From positions 62,001 to 126,000 of the forward strand of contig NZ_BCTZ01000016.1 of NCBI RefSeq assembly GCF_001591025.1: 64,000 nucleotides of DNA. Reading direction: 5' to 3'. A program made the position numbers and the translations under genes. The notes below the pieces were generated by a model, which was not told the DNA's origin, ran no database searches, and worked only from the letters and a program-made list of their open reading frames with translations. Source of the DNA: Sphingomonas soli NBRC 100801. GTDB lineage: Bacteria; Pseudomonadota; Alphaproteobacteria; Sphingomonadales; Sphingomonadaceae. Shown here in pieces: positions 24,758 through 33,941 of this stretch (position 1 is the stretch's first letter; every line of letters begins with the position of its first letter).

Positions 24758-26286
24758 ACGCTGATCATCAGGTCGCCCAGCGGCCAGCGCCCTTTGAGCT
24801 TGTAGCCCAGCGCCTGCATATGCGCCTCGGCGCGCCGCCGCACGATCAGCCGCTCGCCATAATATTCGGGGCGCATTACCACGATCTCGGGTCGCTTGGC
24901 GAAGATCCTGTCGACTTCGGCGAGCTGGTCCACGCCCAGCGCGCCATTCTCGCGCTCGCGCGACAAATGGCTGGGGAAGACCCAGGGGCTTACCATGCAG
25001 CGCCCGGTATAGCTGTAGAGGATCGAATTGCCCGAATGGATATACATGCAGCCGGCTCCGCGACCGATGCCGACGGCCAGCGCTTCGAGTTGCTGGGCGT
25101 TGCCGCGATGCCAGCGCGCGCTCCATGGCGTGTAGGAGCCCGCGATCGCGGCGGCGAGCAGTATCGTGGGCGCGACATAGCGGCGACCGATCTCGGTAGC
25201 GCCGAAATATCCGGCGCAGCAAAGGCTGGCTGGGACCATCACGGGCAGCGCATAATGGTTGAACCAGGATCCGAAGACGATCAGCCCCACCACCGATGCG
25301 ATCAGCCAGCCGAACAGCAGGTGGCGGACACGCGGCATATTCTCGTCACTGGCGGGGATGTGCCGCGATAGTCCGCTGACGATCAGCGGCAAAGCAAGGA
25401 TCAGCGCGATCTTGAGAAAGGCGCGGACGAGCACCCAGAAGGGATCGCTTTGCCGATCGAGGATCGATCCGAAATTGGCGTAGAACCACGCATCGCCATG
25501 TCCCATCGCGATATAAGCGAGCCATGCTGCCGCCGTCGGCGCCCAGGCGAGGACCCCATAGATCGCGCTGCGCAGTACGATCTTCGCCACCGGCGTCTTC
25601 AGTCGCCATTCGTGCCAGATCAGCCAGACGCCTAGGAAGCCGCCTTCGAACAGCACGGAATATTTGATCTGCAGCGCCACACCGATCAATAGCATTGCCG
25701 CGCAGGCGCGCAGGATTCTTCCCCGGTCTGCGCTCACTTCGCCGGACCTCGGTAGCACGAGCGAGACCGCTCCGATCACCAGCAGATTGTAGAAGACAGG
25801 AGCCTGGCCGCCCTGGCCGTCGCCGAAACCGAGCAGGAGGAGATAAAGCAACGCCGCGCTCAGCGCGCCCTTGCCCCAGCCCGCCCGCTCCGCCACGCGC
25901 GCGATCAACAGCGCGGTGCAGACGACGCTGGCCAGCGCCATCAATTGATAAACCCAGATGCCCCCCGGCACGCCCGCCGCCGCGGCCGGCAAATAGAGCA
26001 GGAACAGCCCGATCGGCTTGCGATCCCATATATCGACGAAGGGCAGCGCGCCGTTCAGCATCCCTTGCGCGGTGACGAAATAGAATTCCTCGTCGACATG
26101 CGTGACCGGATTGCCGAAGGCCACCCAGCGCGTGGCGATCGCCACCACCAGCAGCACCAGCCAGCGTGGCAATGCCTCCAGCCGGTCGAGGATCGAGCGG
26201 CGGGGACGCGGGATCACGGGGGCGTAGAGATTCACCGGCAGGGCAGGATCGTCGGCGGGTGGCAGCGCATCGCTGCAAACCGCCAT
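24694..26286 (-). CDS. GT39/ArnT-like membrane glycosyltransferase
   Basis: A 530-residue integral membrane protein with about ten or more helices. The acidic residues after the first helix (TRWVAFGNPVTHVDEEFYFV) match the DE motif of the GT-C fold, and the RKPIGLFLLYLPA segment is the second conserved loop of PMT/ArnT-type enzymes. A soluble C-terminal part (about residues 440-520) follows. Such enzymes transfer sugars from polyprenyl phosphate donors on the periplasmic side. The acceptor is unknown. The gene converges on the GT4 gene with a 64-bp overlap. Confidence 0.85.
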   Translation of the reverse strand: MAVCSDALPPADDPALPVNLYAPVIPRPRRSILDRLEALPRWLVLLVVAIATRWVAFGNPVTHVDEEFYFVTAQGMLNGALPFVDIWDRKPIGLFLLYLPAAAAGVPGGIWVYQLMALASVVCTALLIARVAERAGWGKGALSAALLYLLLLGFGDGQGGQAPVFYNLLVIGAVSLVLPRSGEVSADRGRILRACAAMLLIGVALQIKYSVLFEGGFLGVWLIWHEWRLKTPVAKIVLRSAIYGVLAWAPTAAAWLAYIAMGHGDAWFYANFGSILDRQSDPFWVLVRAFLKIALILALPLIVSGLSRHIPASDENMPRVRHLLFGWLIASVVGLIVFGSWFNHYALPVMVPASLCCAGYFGATEIGRRYVAPTILLAAAIAGSYTPWSARWHRGNAQQLEALAVGIGRGAGCMYIHSGNSILYSYTGRCMVSPWVFPSHLSRERENGALGVDQLAEVDRIFAKRPEIVVMRPEYYGERLIVRRRAEAHMQALGYKLKGRWPLGDLMISVYELPAARIIAPPRLASTKPA

Positions 26287-26391
26287 GTTGCGAGCGACAA
26301 GTCAACGTCTTGCGGCTGGTTCTCCGCTGCGAATGCAACAGACTGTTGCGCACCAGGAACGATTTTTGCGCACTTGCCGGGATGTCGGTCG

Positions 26392-27921
26392 CTAGGTGAT
26401 CAGGACCGCCAGTGCCACCATCGCGCCCGCGAGCGTGATCGCACCGGCAATCCACCTCGCCCCCGCTTCTGAGGATGGTGGGGCGGGCGCTGGCCCTGCT
26501 TCGATGCGTCGGCGCAGGGCTCCGATCAGGCGCGGCGCGTCCTCCCCAAGTTTCGCGAGTTCGCGGACAATCGCAGCGCTTGTTCCCGCCAAGCGCGCGG
26601 GGGACAGACGTTCCGCCACGATCCGGACCCTTGCCCGCCGGATCGCGGACGAGAGATCGAAACCCGGCGCGATACGGTTTAGCACGCCATCGATCGTCAC
26701 CATCGCCTTGAAGATCAGCAGCAGATCGGGCGGCATCACCAGCCGCTCCTCACGCAAGAGCCGCATGAAATCGGGAATCATTGCCGAGAGCACCAGCGCA
26801 CCGCCGCCATGGCGCTGGACGACCTGTTCCGCCGCGCGCTCGACATTGGCACGCGGCACCGCATGCCCCTGCGCCCACAGCTCCAGCACATCGGCAAGCC
26901 CGGCGGGATCGCCCGACGCGATCGACTGGATGAAGGCGATAAATTCGGCGCGCCGTCTGGGACTGACATGCCCGATCATACCAAAATCGAGCAACGCCAA
27001 ACGGTTGCCGTCAAGGCACAGCAGGTTGCCCGGATGCGGATCGCCGTGGAAGCGGCCATTGATGAGCACCATCCGCAGCACTACGTCTGCGCCGAGAGCG
27101 GCGATTGCTTGCGGGTTGATGCCCGCGCTGGTCAGTGTCTCGCCTGAAGTCGGCTTCACCCCAGCGATGTAATCCATCACCAGCAGCGCGTCGGTCGATA
27201 CCTCCCAATGGATTGCGGGGATCATCAGGCGCGGTTCGTCGGCGAAATCTTCGGCGATTCGTTCGGCGTTGCGCCCTTCGGAGGTGAAATCCAATTCCTC
27301 CAGCATCGCGCGCGACAATTCCCGCGCCATCGTCATGGGCTCGAAGCGGCGCGCCTCCGCGCTCGATCGCTCGGCCAGCGCGGCCAATTGCGCGATAAGC
27401 CTGAGATCGGCCTCCATCGCCGGGCGGACGCCGGGACGGCGTACCTTCAGCACCACTTCGCGCCCGTCGTGCAGCGTGGCCCGGTGTACCTGCGCCATGG
27501 AAGCGGCGGCCAGCGGCTCGGGATCGACGGATGCGAACGCCGACTCGGGCGGTTGGCCCAGCGTCTCCTCAATCGCGGCGCGAATCACGTGATAGGGCAG
27601 GGTGGGTGCGTCGCTGTGGAGTTGTTCCAGCTCCTCGATCCATTCGGGACCGAGAAGATCGCTTCGGGTCGCAAGGATCTGACCGATCTTTACGAAGCTG
27701 GGCCCCAGCGTCTCCATCGCAAGCCGCGTGCGACGCGGCAACGGCATCGGCCCGCCCTCGACATCGGCTGCGCCCTCTTCGGGGGCAAAGCCCAGCCCGG
27801 CCATCAGCACGCCCAGGCCGAAGCGCGTCGCCACGCGCGTGATTTCGCTCACCCGCGCTGAGTCGCGCGCGGTGGCGGCCAGCAACTTGATCAACGGCAA
27901 AGCCCTCGCATCCTCGCCCAA
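26392..27921 (-). CDS. ubiB: UbiB/ABC1 (AarF) family atypical kinase
   Basis: A 509-residue protein. The KxGQ signature is in GPSFVKIGQILATRSDLL, the Ala-rich nucleotide loop in AAASMAQVHRATL, and the metal-binding DFG in LLDFGMIGHVSPRRR. A hydrophobic C-terminal anchor (AITLAGAMVALAVLI) completes the family layout. UbiB supports ubiquinone synthesis or transport at the inner membrane through an ATPase-like activity. It follows pepN by 24 bp on the same strand and is probably co-transcribed with it. Confidence 0.95.
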   Translation of the reverse strand: MGEDARALPLIKLLAATARDSARVSEITRVATRFGLGVLMAGLGFAPEEGAADVEGGPMPLPRRTRLAMETLGPSFVKIGQILATRSDLLGPEWIEELEQLHSDAPTLPYHVIRAAIEETLGQPPESAFASVDPEPLAAASMAQVHRATLHDGREVVLKVRRPGVRPAMEADLRLIAQLAALAERSSAEARRFEPMTMARELSRAMLEELDFTSEGRNAERIAEDFADEPRLMIPAIHWEVSTDALLVMDYIAGVKPTSGETLTSAGINPQAIAALGADVVLRMVLINGRFHGDPHPGNLLCLDGNRLALLDFGMIGHVSPRRRAEFIAFIQSIASGDPAGLADVLELWAQGHAVPRANVERAAEQVVQRHGGGALVLSAMIPDFMRLLREERLVMPPDLLLIFKAMVTIDGVLNRIAPGFDLSSAIRRARVRIVAERLSPARLAGTSAAIVRELAKLGEDAPRLIGALRRRIEAGPAPAPPSSEAGARWIAGAITLAGAMVALAVLIT

Positions 27922-27945
27922 CGCGCAAAGGGGCGGGACGGTCCT

Positions 27946-30531
27946 TCAGTCGAGCGACTTGGTCGCTTGCTCGAACATGTCCTTGCTCAGTCCTGGCGTT
28001 GCCACGATTCGCTCCAGCTCGGCGCGCATCTTCGCGGCGCGCTCGGCATCGAAGCGCTTCCAGCGCCCCAGTGGCGGGATCAGTTTGGCGGCGGTCTGCG
28101 GGTTGAGCTTGTCCAATGCGATCAGCTGATCCGCTACGAACTTATAGCCGCGTCCTGAAGGATCATGGAAGGCGCGCTGGTTGACGCTGAACGCTCCGAT
28201 CAGCGCGCGCGCGCGATTGGGGTTGGCGAGCGTGAAATCGGGATGCCCGGCCAGCGCTTCAACCGCCGCCGCGGCATCGGAGCGCGACGACAGCGCCTGG
28301 GTCTGGAACCATTTGTCGAGCACCAGCGCATTGCCTGCATAACGCTGGTAGAAGGCGGCGAGTGCCGCTTCGCGCTTGCCCGAATGGCCATTGACTAGGG
28401 TAGTGAGCGCTCCCTGGCGGTCGGTCATGTTGTCAGCATCTTCGAACTGGGCATAGGCCAGCTCGGCGGCATCCTCCGCACCCGATGCCGCAAGATAGCC
28501 AAGCGCGACATTCTTGAGTCGGCGGGCGCCTTTGGCGGGGGGGGAATATTCAAAGCGGTTGGCGCGGGCGCTGTCATAGGCCTCAAGCCACTCCTTTTCG
28601 AGCGATTTGCCCAGATCTGCGCGGAGCGTTTCGCGCTCGCGGAAGATCGCGTCGGGATCGACCATCGCCATCTGATCGCCGATGAAGCTATCCGACGGCA
28701 GCAGCACCGCTTCGGCGATGAACGCGCTGTCGAGCCTGGGATCGGTCAGCGTGTTGCGCACCGCGTCGATCACCGGCCTGGGGTCCGCTTTCCCCGTCGC
28801 GACGGCGGCCACCAGCGTATCGAGCATCAATTGCTGCATCGCCTCGTAGCGGGCGAACGGATCGTCATCATGCGCCGATAGGAAGGCGAGGTCGGCGGCG
28901 CTGCGGTTGGTCTCGACGATCACCGGCGCCGAAAAGCCGCGATTGACCGACAGCACCGGCGTTTCGGGCAGATTCTCGAAGACGATTTCGCGGCTTTCGC
29001 TATCCAGCAGCACCAATTGCTCGTCGCACAAGGCGCGCCCGGTGATCCCGCCGAACAATTTCAGCCGGAGCGGCAGCACCATGGGCTCCTTGAACGGCTG
29101 GCCCGGCGTCGGCGGTACGGCCTGTGACAGCCTGAGCCGCGCGCGACCGCCTTCCTGCGCCAGGCTCGCCGTCACGCGCGGCGTGCCCGCCTGGGTGTAC
29201 CAGCGGCGGAATTGCGTGAGGTCCACGCCGCCCGCTTCCTCCATACAGGTCACGAAATCCTCGCAGGTCGCGGCCGTCCCGTCGAAGCGCTCGAAATAGA
29301 GATCGGTCGCGGCGCGGAATTTCTGCGGCCCCAGGATCGTCGCCATCATCCGGATGACCTCGGCACCCTTGTTGTAGATGGTCGCGGTGTAGAAGTTCGA
29401 GATCTCGATATATTCGTCGGGGCGGACCGGATGCGCGAGCGGCCCGGCATCCTCGGGAAACTGGCTTGCGCGCAGGCCCCGGACATCCTCGATCCGCTTG
29501 ACCGCCGCCGATCCCTGATCGGCCGAGAAGCTCTGGTCGCGGAATACCGTGAAGCCTTCCTTCAGGCTGAGCTGGAACCAGTCGCGGCACGTGACCCGGT
29601 TGCCCGACCAGTTATGGAAATATTCGTGCGCCACCACGGCCGCCACCGCGTCATAATCATAATCGGTGGCGGTATCGGGATCGGCCAGGATGTAGCGGCT
29701 GTTGAAGATGTTCAGCCCCTTGTTTTCCATCGCGCCGAAATTGAAATCATCGACCGCGACGATGTTGAACACGTCGAGATCATATTCGCGGCCATAGACC
29801 TTCTCGTCCCAGGCCATGCTGAGCTTCAGCGCATGGAGCGCGTGATCGGTCTTGGGCAGGTCGGCCGCGCGGACCCAGATGCCAAGCTCGACCTGGCGGC
29901 CGGACAAGGTGGTGAAGCTGCCCTTGTTGGCGACCAGATCGCCGGCGACCAGCGCGAAGAGATAGCATGGCTTGTAGAAGGGATCGTGCCACTCGGCCCA
30001 GTGCCTGCCGCCCTCCAGCTCGCCCGATGCGACCGGATCGCCATTGGCAAGCAGAACCGGGAAGCGGGCTTTGTCCGCCGTCATCTTCACCCGGTAGCGG
30101 CTGAGCACGTCGGGACGGTCAGGGAAGAACGTGATGCGGCGGAAGCCCTGCGCCTCGCACTGGGTGCACAGATTGCCGCCCGATGCGTACAGCCCCATCA
30201 ACTGCGTGTTGCGCTCAGGCGCGATCACGACTTCGGTTTCGATCTCATGGACATCACCGGTGAGCGCGATCACCAGATCGCCGCCCTCCATATGCCAGAC
30301 GGCATCCCCGCCATCGACCCGTACCGACACCAGCTCAAGCGCGTCGCCGTTCAGCACCAGCGGGCGATCGTGGCGAACGCTCCGCTCGACCTGCATCGTG
30401 GCGCGGACCCGGGTGCTTGCCGGATCCAGATCGAAATCCAGCGCGATTTCCGGCACGCGCCAATCGGGCATGCGATAGTCTTCGCGACGGGTGACGTGCG
30501 GGGTCTGGGGTGCGGTGCGAGTGTCGGCCAT
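27946..30531 (-). CDS. pepN: Aminopeptidase N (M1 family)
   Basis: An 861-residue zinc aminopeptidase. The GAMEN exopeptidase motif is in FGAMENKGLNIFN. The zinc site is HEYFHNW in VVAHEYFHNWSGNRVTC, with the third ligand Glu in SLKEGFTVFR. The length and the C-terminal helical domain match the PepN branch of gammaproteobacterial type. It removes N-terminal residues from cytoplasmic peptides. The ATG at 30531 (MADTRTAPQTPHV) is preferred; a GTG 12 codons upstream is possible and neither has a strong ribosome-binding site. The gene is divergent from the M28 cluster. Confidence 0.96.
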   Translation of the reverse strand: MADTRTAPQTPHVTRREDYRMPDWRVPEIALDFDLDPASTRVRATMQVERSVRHDRPLVLNGDALELVSVRVDGGDAVWHMEGGDLVIALTGDVHEIETEVVIAPERNTQLMGLYASGGNLCTQCEAQGFRRITFFPDRPDVLSRYRVKMTADKARFPVLLANGDPVASGELEGGRHWAEWHDPFYKPCYLFALVAGDLVANKGSFTTLSGRQVELGIWVRAADLPKTDHALHALKLSMAWDEKVYGREYDLDVFNIVAVDDFNFGAMENKGLNIFNSRYILADPDTATDYDYDAVAAVVAHEYFHNWSGNRVTCRDWFQLSLKEGFTVFRDQSFSADQGSAAVKRIEDVRGLRASQFPEDAGPLAHPVRPDEYIEISNFYTATIYNKGAEVIRMMATILGPQKFRAATDLYFERFDGTAATCEDFVTCMEEAGGVDLTQFRRWYTQAGTPRVTASLAQEGGRARLRLSQAVPPTPGQPFKEPMVLPLRLKLFGGITGRALCDEQLVLLDSESREIVFENLPETPVLSVNRGFSAPVIVETNRSAADLAFLSAHDDDPFARYEAMQQLMLDTLVAAVATGKADPRPVIDAVRNTLTDPRLDSAFIAEAVLLPSDSFIGDQMAMVDPDAIFRERETLRADLGKSLEKEWLEAYDSARANRFEYSPPAKGARRLKNVALGYLAASGAEDAAELAYAQFEDADNMTDRQGALTTLVNGHSGKREAALAAFYQRYAGNALVLDKWFQTQALSSRSDAAAAVEALAGHPDFTLANPNRARALIGAFSVNQRAFHDPSGRGYKFVADQLIALDKLNPQTAAKLIPPLGRWKRFDAERAAKMRAELERIVATPGLSKDMFEQATKSLD

Positions 30532-30654
30532 GCCGACCAGATAAGGATCAACGTGCTTCACCGCCACGTAAAAAACCGGAAACGCTTGCGCGCTTGCGCG
30601 GGCGATGAAGCGTGCTACGCATGCGGCACACCGCTATTCCCGAGAGGTCGTTTC

Positions 30655-32349
30655 ATGCTTCGATACACTGCCCCGCTCGCGCTGGCCGCGCTCCTTGCCG
30701 TGCCTGCCGCTGCCCAGGATCACGCCGCGGTGCCGCCGCTCGCGGCTCCGCTGCCCACGGCAGAGAAGAACGCGATCCTCAACGCAGAGCTTCCCGCCGA
30801 TCAGGCGGCGATGAAGGCGCATGTCATGTTCCTCGCATCGGACCCCATGAAGGGCCGCGAAGCCGGCACCAACGAGTTCGATATCGCCGCGCAATATGTC
30901 GCCTCGCAATTCTATGCGGCGGGCCTCCGCCCGGCGGGCGACGAAGGCTCGTTTCTGCAAAAGGTGCCGCTGCTGAGCTGGAAGGCGGCCGACAAGGGCA
31001 GCATGAGCGTGGTCACCAAGAAGGCCACCACCGATCTGGTCTTTGGTGAAGATTATTATCCCGCCGCCAATCCGGACAAGCTCGATTACAGCCTGACGGC
31101 TCCGGTCGTGTTCGTCGGCTATGGCCTGGTCGGTTTTGGCCGCGACGATTACAAGGGCGTCGATGTGAAGGGGAAGATCGTCGCCTTCTTCCCCGGCGCG
31201 CCGGACAATATTCCGCCGGAAGAGCGCGCCCATCTGGCGAGCGCCGCAGGCGGCAAGGCGATGATCGCGATGCGGAAGGGCGCGGTCGGCTTCATCACCC
31301 TTGAATCGCCGCGCGCCGGGCGTGGCAGCGCGCCTTTCGCTGCGCTCGCCAATGCCTGGGATCGTCCGCGGGTCGGCTGGGCCAAGGAGGACGGCACCGG
31401 CCATGTCATGAACGACAAGACCCCGGGTCTCGGCACTGTGAGCAAGGCGGGCGCCGCCAAGCTGTTCGCCGGGTCCAAGGCCAAATTTGACGACATCTGG
31501 AAGCTGGCCGAGAATGACAAGGCGGTGTTCAAGGCGGTCCAGCTCCCCGGCACGCTGACCGTGAAGCTCAAGACCGAAACCAAGCCGATCACCAGCTACA
31601 ACGTTGCGGGCCTGCTCAAGGGCAGCGATCCCGCGCTGTCTTCGGAAGTGGTCGTCCTTTCGGCGCATCTCGACCATGTCGGCGTCGGCAAGGCCAACCA
31701 GTTTGGCGACACCATCTATAATGGCGCGATGGACAATGCCGTTGGCATCGCCTCGCTGATCGAGGAAGCCAAGCGCTTCAAGGAAAGCGGCAAGGCGCCG
31801 CGCCGCTCGGTGCTGTTCCTGGCTGTGACGGCCGAGGAAAAGGGCCTGGTGGGCGCCGATTACTTCGCCAACAATCCGACGCTGCCCAAGGGCAATCTGG
31901 TCGCCAACGTCAATCTCGACATGCCGATCATCAACTATGCCTTTGAAGACGTGGTGCCGTTCGGCGCGGCGCATTCGACCATCGGCGAGATCGCGACCAA
32001 GGCAGCGGCGGAGATCGGCGTGACCGTTTCGCCCGATTCGCGCCCCGACGAAGCCTTCTTCGTCCGTTCGGATCATTACCGCTTCGTCCAGCAGGGCATC
32101 CCGTCGGTCTTCCTGTGGCCGGGTGAGAAGGGCCCGGGCAAGGCTGCGGTCGATGCCTTCCTTGCGAACAATTATCACAAGCCCTCGGACGAAGTAGTCC
32201 AGTCGCCCCGGATCGACTGGAAATCGGGCGTGCGTTTTGTCGATGTGAACTATCGCATCGCCCGCGCGATCGCCGATGGCGACCAGAAGCCGGTTTGGAA
32301 GAAGGGCGATTTCTTCGGTACCTTCTTTGGCGGAGCGATGGAGAAGTGA
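30655..32349 (+). CDS. Secreted M28 family metallopeptidase, first of three paralogues
   Basis: A 564-residue exported protein. It has a signal peptide (MLRYTAPLALAALLAVPAAA), a protease-associated domain inserted at about 120-330, and an M28 catalytic domain. Zinc ligands and the catalytic Glu lie in VLSAHLDHVGVG, NGAMDNAVG, LAVTAEEKGLVGADYF, NLDMPIINY and NYHKPSDE. It probably hydrolyses peptides or amino-acid conjugates in the periplasm or outside. The ATG is preceded by GAGAGG (30642-30647). It overlaps the second paralogue by 4 bases. Its FFVRSDHYRFVQQGIP differs more from the other two than they do from each other. Confidence 0.92.
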   Translation: MLRYTAPLALAALLAVPAAAQDHAAVPPLAAPLPTAEKNAILNAELPADQAAMKAHVMFLASDPMKGREAGTNEFDIAAQYVASQFYAAGLRPAGDEGSFLQKVPLLSWKAADKGSMSVVTKKATTDLVFGEDYYPAANPDKLDYSLTAPVVFVGYGLVGFGRDDYKGVDVKGKIVAFFPGAPDNIPPEERAHLASAAGGKAMIAMRKGAVGFITLESPRAGRGSAPFAALANAWDRPRVGWAKEDGTGHVMNDKTPGLGTVSKAGAAKLFAGSKAKFDDIWKLAENDKAVFKAVQLPGTLTVKLKTETKPITSYNVAGLLKGSDPALSSEVVVLSAHLDHVGVGKANQFGDTIYNGAMDNAVGIASLIEEAKRFKESGKAPRRSVLFLAVTAEEKGLVGADYFANNPTLPKGNLVANVNLDMPIINYAFEDVVPFGAAHSTIGEIATKAAAEIGVTVSPDSRPDEAFFVRSDHYRFVQQGIPSVFLWPGEKGPGKAAVDAFLANNYHKPSDEVVQSPRIDWKSGVRFVDVNYRIARAIADGDQKPVWKKGDFFGTFFGGAMEK

Positions 32350-33941
32350 TCCGCGCTCTCCTTCTCGCGACCAGCCTCCTCGTCGCCGCTCCGGCGGTGG
32401 CGCAAGACCTGTCGACCGAAGCCGCCGCGCTCAAGTCGCATGTCGCGTTCCTCGCCTCCGATGCGATGAAGGGCCGCGCTACGGGTTCGTCCGAGCTTGC
32501 CATCGCCGAGCAATATGTCGCTGCGCAGATGCTCGCGGCGGGCCTCAAGCCCGGCGGGCCGAACGGCAGCTGGCTGCAGCCGGTGCCGCTCGTCTCGTAC
32601 AAGAGCGCCGATCATGGCAGCCTCACGCTCAAGCGCGGCGACACGGTCACCAAGCTGGAATGGGGCAAGGATTATTTCCCGCGCGGCAATCCGCACATCG
32701 CCAAGGTCGCATTGAATGCCCCGGTGGTGTTCGCGGGCTATGGCGTGGTCGACAAATCGGTCGGCTATGACGATTACAAGGGCCTCGACGTAAAGGGGAA
32801 AATCGTCGCCGTGCTGCGCGATGCGCCCAAGGCGATCACCAATGGCGATGCCCGCGCCCATCTGAGCCAGCCCGACGAGCAGGCCCGTGTCGCCGCAGAG
32901 CGTGGCGCGATCGGCGTCATCCTGATCGAAGGCAATACGCGGCATGCGCAATTCCCGTTCGCAGCCACCGCCCGCTTCTGGGATCGTCCGGGCATGACCT
33001 GGTCCGACGGTGCCGCCGCGGGTCCGCTCGCGCCGCCCTTCATGTATCTGGGCTTTGACGGCGCGGCGAAGCTCTTCGCCGGGTCGAAGATCAAGTGGGA
33101 CGCGGTGCTCGCGGCAGACAAGGCAGGCACCAAGCTGCCGCGCGGTCCGATCGGCGTGACGGCGGAAGGCGTTGCGAACACCGACATCTCGAAGGTTTCG
33201 GCAAACAATGTCGTCGGCATGCTCGAAGGGGGCGACCTGAAGAACGAATATGTCGTCATCTCCTCGCACCTCGACCATGTCGGCGTCGGCAAGGCGGATG
33301 CGACGGGCGACACCATCTATAACGGCGCGATGGACAATGCCGCCGGCACCGCCGCCATGCTCGAAGTCGCCAAGCGGTTCACCTCGGAAGGCAAGAAGCC
33401 GCGCCGTTCGCTGCTGTTCGTGGCGGTCACGGCGGAGGAAGTCGGCCTTGTCGGCTCCGAATATTTTGCCGCACACCCGACCGTGCCGAAGGGCAGCATC
33501 GTCGCGGACGTGAACCTCGACATGCCGATCCTCACCTATCCGTTCGAGGATCTCGTCGCGATCGGTGCCGATCACAGCTCGGTCGGCGAGATCGTCGCGC
33601 AGGCTGCGGCGAGCGAGGGTGTGAAGGTCGTTCCCGATCCGATGCCGGAGGAGAATTTCTTCGTCCGCTCGGATCATTACAGCTTCGTCAAGGCAGGCAT
33701 TCCCTCGGTCTCGCTCGATCTCGGGCCCGGTGGCCCCGGTGCGGCGGCGACCAAGGAGTTTCTGGACAAGCATTACCACCAGCCCTCCGACGAGATCGGC
33801 CTGATCGACTGGACCCAGGGTCTGCGCTTCGTGAAGCTCAACTTTGCGATCGCCAGCGCGCTTGCGAATGCCGATCAGCGCCCGACCTGGAACAAGGGCG
33901 ATTTCTTCGGCCTCACCTTCAAGGGGCCGATGGCGAAATGA
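32346..33941 (+). CDS. Secreted M28 family metallopeptidase, second of three paralogues
   Basis: A 531-residue paralogue of its neighbours. It has a signal peptide (VIRALLLATSLLVAAPAVAQ), then the shared AFLASDAMKGRATGS region, a protease-associated domain and a complete M28 active site: SSHLDHVGVG, NGAMDNAAG, VTAEEVGLVGSEYF, NLDMPIL and HYHQPSDE. The start is GTG 32346, overlapping the previous stop; an upstream in-frame ATG would disrupt the signal peptide. It ends in a 4-base overlap with the third copy. Confidence 0.92.
   Translation: MIRALLLATSLLVAAPAVAQDLSTEAAALKSHVAFLASDAMKGRATGSSELAIAEQYVAAQMLAAGLKPGGPNGSWLQPVPLVSYKSADHGSLTLKRGDTVTKLEWGKDYFPRGNPHIAKVALNAPVVFAGYGVVDKSVGYDDYKGLDVKGKIVAVLRDAPKAITNGDARAHLSQPDEQARVAAERGAIGVILIEGNTRHAQFPFAATARFWDRPGMTWSDGAAAGPLAPPFMYLGFDGAAKLFAGSKIKWDAVLAADKAGTKLPRGPIGVTAEGVANTDISKVSANNVVGMLEGGDLKNEYVVISSHLDHVGVGKADATGDTIYNGAMDNAAGTAAMLEVAKRFTSEGKKPRRSLLFVAVTAEEVGLVGSEYFAAHPTVPKGSIVADVNLDMPILTYPFEDLVAIGADHSSVGEIVAQAAASEGVKVVPDPMPEENFFVRSDHYSFVKAGIPSVSLDLGPGGPGAAATKEFLDKHYHQPSDEIGLIDWTQGLRFVKLNFAIASALANADQRPTWNKGDFFGLTFKGPMAK

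Noticed and set aside
29212-30654. Long open frame on the plus strand running into the first M28 gene
   Set aside because: It lies entirely antisense to pepN, whose M1 motifs are unmistakable. The translation is His/Arg/Asp-rich without family motifs, and the true M28 start at 30655 has its own ribosome-binding site and signal peptide.
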